This document shows positions 1 through 4,658 of a stretch of DNA of 9,471 nt, piece after piece. Below the pieces are notes generated by a model. The model had not been told where the DNA came from. It was given only the letters and a program-made list of their open reading frames with translations, and searched no databases. Positions within the stretch are counted from its first letter, which is position 1; the number at the start of each line of letters is the position of its first letter. A program made the position numbers and the translations under genes. The DNA lies in the NCBI GenBank assembly GCA_009392095.1, contig VFHF01000218.1:1-9471 (forward strand). Direction: 5' to 3'. Origin of the DNA: SAR202 cluster bacterium. Its GTDB lineage: Bacteria; Chloroflexota; Dehalococcoidia; Lucifugimonadales; UBA3495.

Positions 1-35
1 ACTCTTAATCAGTAGGTCCAGGATTCCACCCACAA
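1..35 (+). other. Possible degraded tRNA 3' half (tRNA-Lys(CTT)-like)
   Basis: The first bases read like an anticodon loop (CTCTTAA at 2-8), the 3' strand of an anticodon stem (TCAGT), a short variable region (AGGTC) and the start of a T arm (CAGG). The canonical T loop GGTTCRANNCC is then missing and no acceptor strand follows, so this is not an intact tRNA gene. It could be a remnant left by an integrated element, or chance similarity. The 5' half would lie outside the window, so this cannot be settled here. Confidence 0.25.
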
Positions 36-69
36 GGATGGTCCTCAGAAAATTGAGTACGAAAAAGTT

Positions 70-88
70 CGTGACCAATCCGTGACCA
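70..88. repeat. 8-bp direct repeat CGTGACCA, 11-nt period
   Basis: CGTGACCA occurs at 70-77 and again at 81-88, start to start 11 nt, about one helical turn. Tandem repeats with this period are typical of binding sites for winged-helix response regulators, but no gene start lies nearby for it to control, so function is unknown. It may be chance. Confidence 0.35.
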
Positions 89-99
89 TTTTACCCAAA

Positions 100-128
100 A
101 CAAAACCCCCGATTGTAATGCTCGGGGG
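100..128 (-). terminator. Rho-independent terminator of tRNA-Sec
   Basis: CCCCCGA (106-112) pairs perfectly with TCGGGGG (122-128) around a 9-nt loop. Read on the minus strand, the stem is followed at once by the T-rich run TTTTGTTTTGGG. It lies about 45 bases beyond the 3' end of the tRNA-Sec gene on the same strand, so it should end that transcript. Confidence 0.8.
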
Positions 129-173
129 CTTATTCTTAACCAAAATCAGTCGATTTCATGCCTACAAACTGTC

Positions 174-270
174 TGGCGGGAGTGCGAGGGAGTCGAACCC
201 ACCTACCCCGCTCGTCACGAGGCATAACGGATTTGAAGTCCGCAAGAGCCACCGGGCCCCATCCACTCCC
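174..270 (-). tRNA. selC: Selenocysteine tRNA, anticodon TCA
   Basis: The minus strand gives a 97-nt tRNA with encoded CCA (174-176) and discriminator G (177). The anticodon loop CTTCAAA carries TCA, which reads UGA. The gene has the hallmarks of bacterial tRNA-Sec: a long acceptor stem starting GGGAGTG, a 6-bp D stem closed by a CGGT tetraloop, a long variable arm (CTCG-TGA-CGAG core) and the T loop TTCGACT shared with E. coli selC. The eighth acceptor position is G·G and one T-stem position is U·U, so the usual 8+5 stack is imperfect as read. Its presence implies SelA, SelB, SelD and at least one selenoprotein elsewhere in the genome; none of these is visible here. It lies downstream of thioredoxin on the same strand, after that gene's terminator. 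Only a weak promoter (TTATTT, 17 nt, TATCTA at about 305-277) is seen. A tRNA-Ser is unlikely because of the TCA anticodon and 6-bp D stem. Confidence 0.93.
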
Positions 271-306
271 ATTACATAGATAATTGGCTGTGCTTAGGAA
301 AATAAA

Positions 307-330
307 AGGCGCCGCCGGGCGGCGGCGCCT
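307..330 (-). terminator. Rho-independent terminator of thioredoxin gene
   Basis: A perfect 10-bp GC-rich stem, AGGCGCCGCC (307-316) with GGCGGCGCCT (321-330), closes a 4-nt loop. On the minus strand it is followed by TTTTATTTT. It begins 24 bases after the trxA stop codon and separates trxA from the tRNA-Sec gene. Confidence 0.88.
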
Positions 331-354
331 GAATTATCGCCATTCTAGGAAGGT

Positions 355-684
355 TTAGCTGCCGAGGACGGAGTCGACCTTCTTCTTCAGCGCGCCCTTG
401 GGAACTGCGCCGATGATCTGGTCCACAGGCTGCCCATCCTTGAAGAAGATCAAGGCTGGGATACTGCGAACGCCGTACTGCATCGCCGTATTGGGACTGT
501 TGTCCACGTCCAACTTCGCCACTTTCATCTGACCGTCATAGTCCACTGCCATGTCATGGACAGAAGGAGCAATCATCTTGCATGGTCCACACCATTCGGC
601 CCAAAAATCCACCATGACCGGTGTGTCCGAGTTTAATACCAACTCTTGCCAGGTTTCGTCATTTACCTCAAAGGGTTCTGCCAT
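355..684 (-). CDS. trxA: Thioredoxin
   Basis: This 109-residue single-domain thioredoxin is the usual length for the family. The redox site WCGPCK places the two cysteines at 32 and 35, the family numbering. The preceding VDFWAEW strand and the cis-proline in SIPALIFF (Pro76) are also present. The protein is a cytosolic dithiol reductant that receives electrons from thioredoxin reductase and reduces protein disulfides. The start was set by the ribosome site: GGAGG (695-691, minus) is 6 nt from the ATG at 684, but directly touches the ATG at 690, which would add only Met-Glu. Upstream, CGCGA/TCGCG (707-711, 717-721) can form a small leader hairpin. Transcription runs leftward to the hairpin terminator at 307-330, divergent from the rlmD-maf operon. 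No membrane segment or signal peptide is visible. Confidence 0.96.
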   Translation of the reverse strand: MAEPFEVNDETWQELVLNSDTPVMVDFWAEWCGPCKMIAPSVHDMAVDYDGQMKVAKLDVDNSPNTAMQYGVRSIPALIFFKDGQPVDQIIGAVPKGALKKKVDSVLGS

Positions 685-690
685 TTCCAT

Positions 691-1014
691 CCTCCGGAAT
701 CTCTTACGCGATTTCCTCGCGCTATAACTTAGATGCTGGTTGCTTGGTTGGGGTTCATCCGGACTAAATCCAAACTAGATCCAAAAAACCAGGAACCCAG
801 GCCGCCTACGCACCAGTTTAATGTGCGCACACATCAAGGTCAACCAGTGGAAGTCCTGATTAATCCTGGTACTAGACCAACCAGGATGGGTATCCCGATG
901 CCAGGCCAGACGCCGAGTTTTTCAGGGTTTAGCGCCAGGCTTGGCCTGAGCCTGAGACCTAACGCCACGCTCCTTGGTTTCTCACCCACCTTGAATTATA
1001 GTATTTACGAGTTT
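691..1014. other. Intergenic region with hairpins, no convincing gene
   Basis: This lies between the divergent trxA and rlmD-maf genes. An open frame runs through most of it into rlmD (from 733), but its translation is low in complexity, matches nothing I know and lies before the point where RlmD proteins start. Two clean inverted repeats are present: ATCCTGGT/ACCAGGAT (863-870 and 880-887, 9-nt loop) and CAGGCT/AGCCTG (936-941 and 949-954, 7-nt loop). CCAGG/CCTGG words recur. It could hold an undescribed structured RNA, a long leader or decayed coding sequence. I did not recognise RNase P RNA, tmRNA, SRP RNA or a riboswitch class. Confidence 0.5.
974..1002 (+). promoter_or_regulatory. Candidate sigma-70 type promoter for rlmD-maf-tat operon
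   Basis: TTGGTT (974-979) and TATAGT (997-1002) are separated by exactly 17 nt. The expected transcription start (about 1008-1010) lies only some 5-7 nt before the ATG at 1015, which has no clear Shine-Dalgarno site, so the message may be nearly leaderless. Confidence 0.5.
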
Positions 1015-2949
1015 ATGGAGATAGCCAAGCGCATCACACAGCAAGGAGACCGAGTAACCCTTTCGCTTACATCGTGGGGACGGTTGGGCGAGGCTATGGC
1101 CGAATTTGACGGACATAACGTGTTCGTGGCCGGTGGTATCCCCGGAGAGAAAGTGGTTGCGGAGGTGGTCAAAGTCCACCGCAAGTACGTCTCCGCCAAG
1201 GTGGTGGCCGTGCTTGAGGCGTCGCCAGACCGGGTTGAGCCGCCCTGCCCCTACTACGATGAGTGCACCGGCTGCCAATGGCAGCACCTCTCATACGATG
1301 CCCAACTGAAGACCAAACGTGAGAAGGTGACGGACGCCCTGCAGCGCGTTGGCGACTTTTCTAACCCTCCCGTCTCCGAAGTAAAACCCTCGCCCAACGA
1401 ATACGGATACCGCAACCACGCCCGATTCACCATCAACCGGGAGGGCGCACTGGGCTACGTAAACCGGGAAACCCGCCAGTTCGTCCGTATCGACAAGTGT
1501 CTGTTGATGCACGACGGTGTGAACAAGTTGCTGGAAGAACTGCAAGACAATTGCGGCGAAACCACACAGCTATCGATCAGGGCTAGCAAGTACTCGGGCG
1601 ATTTCCTGGTCCAGCCCTACATGGTCCACCCAGACATTAGGGTAACCACCGGACAAAAGAAGTACACCGAGTCGGTGGACGGCCATGAATTTCTCGTCTC
1701 GTCGCCTTCATTCTTCCAGGTCAACGTCGACCAAGCCGCCGCCGCCGCTGGGATAGTGCGCGACCGGCTGCACTTGACCCAAGACGACGTGCTCTTAGAC
1801 GCCTACACCGGCGTGGGCACCTTCGCCATCTTGCTGGCCTCGTCGGTGAAACAGGTGATTGCGGTGGAAGAATCTTCTGCTGCCGTGGCCGACGCCAAGC
1901 AGAACGCCGGCGGGTTGCCGAACCTGGAATTCGTCCTTGGCCGTACCGAGGACGTCTTGAGGCGGCTGCCCGTAACGCCCGCCGTGGTGGTCCTGGACCC
2001 TCCCCGTTCCGGCTGCCAGCCCCGCGCCTTGGAGAGTCTCATCGAGATGGCCCCATCTAGGGTGGCCTATGTTTCCTGCGACGCCGAGACCTTGGGTCGA
2101 GACCTCAAGATCTTGTGCGCGGGCGGCTACCGTTTGGATGAGGTAGCGCCGCTGGACATGTTCCCCCAGACCCACCACGTGGAGTGTGTGGCGCTCCTCT
2201 CTCGAGGAGAACAGCCGAACGAACCAATGGCGGGTACGATCACATCTAGAGCGCCTGAACCTACGCTTGAAACGGAGCCCGAATCGGCGGATCCTCCTAT
2301 CACTCTTGCCTCAGCGTCTCCCCGGCGGCGCGAGTTGATGGATATCCTGGGTCTGGAGTTCGCGGTCATGCCGGCCGACCTGGCTGAAGAGCCAATTCCC
2401 GGAGAAACTCCGGTTGATATGGTGCGGCGATTGTCCGCGGAGAAGGCGTTGGCCGTGGCTGCAACAGTGCAATCTGGACTGGTCATCGGGGCCGACAGCA
2501 CAGTGGCGTTTGAAGGTCAGGCCGTGGGCAAGCCTGTGGACGACGATGATGCCCGGAGAATGCTTCACCAACTAAGTGGCACCACCCACCATGTCAGTAC
2601 TGGAATCACTGTAGTCGATGCGGCGTCGGGCCGGGCCATCAGCGACGCCATGACCAGCGAGATCACGCTGCGCCATCTGTCAGACCAGGAGATCGATGCG
2701 TCGATTGCCTCGGGCGTGCCCAGAGACAAGGCGGGCGCCTATGCGGTGCAGGACACTGAGCTTCGGCCCGCTGCCGATTGGCAAGGCTGCTACAACAACA
2801 TCGTGGGTCTGCCCATCTGCCGGTTATTGGAGATGTTGCAAGAGCTTGGATACCAGATGCCCGACGGCTGGACGGTGCCGGACGAAATCGCCTGCGGGGA
2901 GGACTGTCCGACAATTATAAACGCCGGACAGGAAGAGAAAGCCCCATGA
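1015..2949 (+). CDS. RlmD-type 23S rRNA (uracil-5-)-methyltransferase fused to Maf nucleotide pyrophosphatase
   Basis: The 644-residue protein has two enzyme domains. Residues ~11-70 form a TRAM-like RNA-binding domain. Cys78-x5-Cys84-x2-Cys87 plus Cys162 match the [4Fe-4S] ligands of RlmD/RumA. The SAM site is DAYTGVGTF (262-270), followed by DPPRSG (328-333), the nucleophile in SCDAETLGRD (Cys355) and the general base in HHVECVALL (Glu390). This half should make m5U in 23S rRNA. After an acidic, Pro/Glu-rich linker (~398-428), residues 429 to ~625 are a complete Maf domain: SASPRRRE (433-440), an E-x-P loop, GADS with catalytic Asp494, VGKP, LSGTTH, DKAGAYAVQD and GCYNNIVGLP. Maf proteins hydrolyse NTPs, including modified ones, to NMPs. 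The start at 1015 is inferred from RlmD lengths and the promoter just upstream; the frame is open back to 733, but that part shows no homology. The stop overlaps the next start as ATGA. Confidence 0.9.
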   Translation: MEIAKRITQQGDRVTLSLTSWGRLGEAMAEFDGHNVFVAGGIPGEKVVAEVVKVHRKYVSAKVVAVLEASPDRVEPPCPYYDECTGCQWQHLSYDAQLKTKREKVTDALQRVGDFSNPPVSEVKPSPNEYGYRNHARFTINREGALGYVNRETRQFVRIDKCLLMHDGVNKLLEELQDNCGETTQLSIRASKYSGDFLVQPYMVHPDIRVTTGQKKYTESVDGHEFLVSSPSFFQVNVDQAAAAAGIVRDRLHLTQDDVLLDAYTGVGTFAILLASSVKQVIAVEESSAAVADAKQNAGGLPNLEFVLGRTEDVLRRLPVTPAVVVLDPPRSGCQPRALESLIEMAPSRVAYVSCDAETLGRDLKILCAGGYRLDEVAPLDMFPQTHHVECVALLSRGEQPNEPMAGTITSRAPEPTLETEPESADPPITLASASPRRRELMDILGLEFAVMPADLAEEPIPGETPVDMVRRLSAEKALAVAATVQSGLVIGADSTVAFEGQAVGKPVDDDDARRMLHQLSGTTHHVSTGITVVDAASGRAISDAMTSEITLRHLSDQEIDASIASGVPRDKAGAYAVQDTELRPAADWQGCYNNIVGLPICRLLEMLQELGYQMPDGWTVPDEIACGEDCPTIINAGQEEKAP

Positions 2950-3296
2950 ACTTCATGGGCATGGGTATCCCTGAGCTCGGGGTGATCTTGCTGGTGGCCT
3001 TCTTGGTATTGGGCCCGGCCAAAGCCATAGATATGGCTAAAAACGCAGGGAAGGTGCTGGGCGACCTACGCCGTTCCTTCGGCGACGTTACCAACGCCAT
3101 GACTATGGAGACCATGGAACAACGCATATCCACCCTGCCCCACGAGTCGGATCCCCAGTCACAACCCCCGCCTGGAGTGCCCATGCGGGCAGAGATACCT
3201 CCGGAAGAAGAAAACGAAGAAGACCCGGAGCCACCGGTCGATTCTGAGCAAAACGACCTACCGAGCGATGAAGGCGACACAGAGGAAAAGGGATGA
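2946..3296 (+). CDS. Sec-independent translocase TatA/TatB-family subunit, TatB-like
   Basis: The 116-residue protein has the Tat A/B plan. A short N-terminus ending in GIPELG is followed by one membrane helix (residues ~9-25), a hinge LGPAK, an amphipathic helix (AKNAGKVLGDLRRSFGDV) and a long acidic, proline-rich tail. VLGP at the hinge, the longer tail and adjacency to tatC favour TatB over TatA, while the convergent gene at 4139-4345 looks like a true TatA. TatB forms the twin-arginine signal-peptide receptor with TatC in the cytoplasmic membrane. The ATG at 2946 overlaps the upstream stop (ATGA) and follows a GGAAGAG ribosome site at 2931-2937. A longer frame exists from 2778, but it only adds out-of-frame maf sequence. 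The gene ends in another ATGA overlap with tatC, so the two are probably translationally coupled. TatA versus TatB is not certain from sequence alone. Confidence 0.85.
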   Translation: MNFMGMGIPELGVILLVAFLVLGPAKAIDMAKNAGKVLGDLRRSFGDVTNAMTMETMEQRISTLPHESDPQSQPPPGVPMRAEIPPEEENEEDPEPPVDSEQNDLPSDEGDTEEKG

Positions 3297-4045
3297 GGTC
3301 GCGGGAGCAGACCATGCTGCAGCACCTCAGTGAGCTACGGCGTAGAGTCTTCATCTGCCTGGTCGCCGTGCTTGCTGGCAGCGCGGTGTCGTTCGCGTTC
3401 TTCGAGCAGATAGTCGAGATATTGGTCGAGCCCGCCCGGGACCTAGACCTCGGGACGGGCGGGGAGTTGATCTACACCGAAGTAACAGAGTTATTGACGA
3501 CCGCTATCAAGGTTTCCTTTGTCGCCGGCCTGATCTTGGCATCGCCGGTGCTCGTTTTCCAGGGCGTCATGTTCGTCGCGCCTGGGCTTACAGGCCGCGA
3601 GAAGCGGTACCTATTCGGCTTCATGCCTGCAGTGATATTGGCTTTCGCCGGCGGTGTGGCATTCGCCTATTACATTCTAACCCCGCCCGCTCTTCACTTC
3701 CTTCTCACTTTTGGCGGCGACATAGCCACGCCGTTGATTCGCATCAGCAACATCATCAACCTGATGATCCGGTTGCTGTTCTGGATGGGGTTGGCTTTTG
3801 AAACCCCGTTGGTGATGTACCTGTTGGCCTCGCTGGGCATCGTCTCTGCCGGGTCCTTAGCCCGGTTCCGCCGATACTGGGTGGTGGTGGCTTTCATCTT
3901 GGCGGCCATAATCACGCCGACAGTTGACCCTTTCAATCAGGCATTGGTGGCGGGACCGCTTTTGGCGCTCTACGAGATCGGCATCCTGTTGGCCCGCGTC
4001 GCCGGGCGCGGGCGTCGTAGGTCCAAGGCAATAGCTTCACCTTAA
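3293..4045 (+). CDS. tatC: Twin-arginine translocase subunit TatC
   Basis: The 250-residue polytopic membrane protein, of usual TatC length, should have six membrane helices at roughly 19-37, 68-92, 108-130, 155-178, 193-209 and 212-232. Signature features are the cytosolic N-terminal HLSELRRR with Glu14, the PGLTGREKRY loop after helix 2, the conserved acidic residue in AFETP (Glu170, same number as in E. coli TatC), and the C-terminal block RRYWVV..AAIITP..DP..Q with PL..LYE. TatC recognises the twin-arginine signal and binds TatB. The ATG at 3293 overlaps the preceding stop (ATGA) and follows a GAGGAAAAGGG ribosome site. A second ATG at 3314 (Met8), with GGGAG 6 nt before it, is a possible alternative start. 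A Lys/Arg-rich tail follows the last helix. A bidirectional terminator lies just downstream. Confidence 0.96.
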   Translation: MRSREQTMLQHLSELRRRVFICLVAVLAGSAVSFAFFEQIVEILVEPARDLDLGTGGELIYTEVTELLTTAIKVSFVAGLILASPVLVFQGVMFVAPGLTGREKRYLFGFMPAVILAFAGGVAFAYYILTPPALHFLLTFGGDIATPLIRISNIINLMIRLLFWMGLAFETPLVMYLLASLGIVSAGSLARFRRYWVVVAFILAAIITPTVDPFNQALVAGPLLALYEIGILLARVAGRGRRRSKAIASP

Positions 4046-4081
4046 ACAAAAACGGCTTTTCAAGGCCGGGTTGAAGGCAAT

Positions 4082-4119
4082 AAAAAAGACCGCCCTTCAT
4101 TAGCGAAGGGCGGTCTTTT
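4082..4119. terminator. Bidirectional rho-independent terminator between tatC and tatA
   Basis: GACCGCCCTTC (4088-4098) pairs perfectly with GAAGGGCGGTC (4105-4115) around a 6-nt loop. An A run (4082-4087) lies on one side and TTTT (4116-4119) on the other, giving up to 15 paired bases. It has a U-tract on both strands and sits between the two convergent stop codons, so it should end both tatC (+) and tatA (-) transcripts. Confidence 0.9.
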
Positions 4120-4138
4120 CACTTTTCCGGTATTAGGA

Positions 4139-4345
4139 TCAGGTGGTGCTTTCATCTTTGCTGTTGGCGGCTGCTTGTTTTTCCGCCTCTTGTTTCTCTT
4201 CTTCACCCATCAGGGCTGTCTTGAAAGTGCGTATTCCTTTGCCCATGGAAGTGCCAATCTCAGGCAGACGGCGGGCGCCAAAGATCAAGAGAATCACAAC
4301 CACAATGATTAATATTTCAGGAAGGCCCAAGCCCGCGATTCTCAT
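4139..4345 (-). CDS. tatA: Sec-independent translocase subunit TatA
   Basis: The 68-residue protein is typical of TatA. It has a very short N-terminus (MRIAGLGLPE), a single membrane helix (about residues 10-24, rich in Ile/Val/Leu), the hinge FGARRLPE, a basic amphipathic helix (GTSMGKGIRTFKTALMG) and a charged Glu/Lys/Gln-rich tail. TatA oligomers open the membrane for folded substrates delivered by TatBC. The start at 4345 has GGAGG (4357-4353, minus) 7 nt upstream. An upstream ATG at 4399 would add 18 residues before the membrane helix, which is unlike TatA. It is transcribed towards tatC and shares one terminator with it, rather than being in the tatBC operon. Any promoter must lie in 4346-4450; only a weak TATATC box is visible there on the minus strand. 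Confidence 0.93.
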   Translation of the reverse strand: MRIAGLGLPEILIIVVVILLIFGARRLPEIGTSMGKGIRTFKTALMGEEEKQEAEKQAAANSKDESTT

Positions 4346-4520
4346 CTGTTTTCCTCCCGCAAAAAGCTGCGGCGTGGACCCTGTGTGGGGCCGATGCATC
4401 CAAGCTTTTGAATGTTAGCAGATATAGTGTCCGGCGACAATAAATTACGTCTGTTAGGACTCGTCCATAGGGGCGCGCAACGACTCGGTTGTAGTTGATT
4501 TGGGAATGGTCGAGCAGTGA

Positions 4521-4550
4521 GAGTGATAGGTGCAGACTATAGGAGTGATA
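4521..4550 (+). repeat. Direct repeat GAGTGATA, 22-nt period, upstream of the lpd promoter
   Basis: GAGTGATA occurs at 4521-4528 and 4543-4550, start to start 22 nt, about two helical turns. The second copy ends 4 nt before the -35 box of the lpd promoter. This spacing and position suggest two half-sites on one face of the helix for an activator touching RNA polymerase. No regulator gene is nearby to name it. Confidence 0.4.
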
Positions 4551-4554
4551 TATA

Positions 4555-4583
4555 TTGTATAGACCAGGCACCAACGCTATAAT
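4555..4583 (+). promoter_or_regulatory. Strong sigma-70 type promoter for lpd
   Basis: TTGTAT (4555-4560) and a perfect TATAAT (4578-4583) are separated by exactly 17 nt. The start of transcription would be about 4590, giving a leader of about 70 nt that contains the 4602-4630 hairpin. Confidence 0.75.
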
Positions 4584-4595
4584 CTTGGATTATGT

Positions 4596-4630
4596 AAAAA
4601 CCCGCCGCGTCGAAACACTCGTCGCGGCGG
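4596..4630 (-). terminator. Leader hairpin of lpd; intrinsic terminator when read on the minus strand
   Basis: CCGCCGCG (4602-4609) pairs perfectly with CGCGGCGG (4623-4630) across a 13-nt loop. On the plus strand no U-tract follows, so it is a stable 5' leader stem in the lpd message. On the minus strand the stem runs straight into TTTTT (4600-4596), the form of a rho-independent terminator. No minus-strand gene lies to its right, so it may block antisense transcription from lpd into the control region, or act mainly as a leader structure. Confidence 0.6.
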
Positions 4631-4658
4631 TCGTGCATAACGAAACTTGCAGGTGAAA

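Larger units (their letters stand above)
4346..4658. other. Divergent intergenic control region, tatA / lpd
   Basis: About 310 bases between two divergent start codons hold no credible gene. The right part contains the lpd control elements listed separately: direct repeats, promoter and leader hairpin. The left part should hold the tatA promoter, but I see no strong hexamer pair on that strand. A small palindrome GGACTCGTCC (4457-4466) is also present. I checked this stretch for a hammerhead ribozyme and did not find the CTGATGA core. Confidence 0.6.

Noticed and set aside
82..279. Open frame of 65 codons across the tRNA-Sec gene (plus strand)
   Set aside because: It overlaps the tRNA and its terminator on the opposite strand, has no ribosome site and no protein-like composition.
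355..690. Selenocysteine-containing thioredoxin next to selC
   Set aside because: The active site is an ordinary WCGPC and there is no in-frame TGA within the gene.
733..1014. N-terminal extension of the rlmD-maf frame by 94 codons
   Set aside because: The translation is unlike the RlmD family, whose TRAM domain begins shortly after the ATG at 1015, and a good promoter lies inside the extension.
2778..2945. Longer start for the TatB-like gene
   Set aside because: This part overlaps maf in another frame and would put 56 unrelated residues before the membrane helix; the ATG at 2946 has a ribosome site and the ATGA overlap.
4143..4418. Plus-strand open frame opposite tatA
   Set aside because: It is a mirror of the clearly coding tatA gene, with no ribosome site or recognisable protein.
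4440..4650. Possible hammerhead ribozyme suggested by GGACTCGTCC and CGAAAC words
   Set aside because: The CTGATGA core and correctly ordered stems are absent on both strands.
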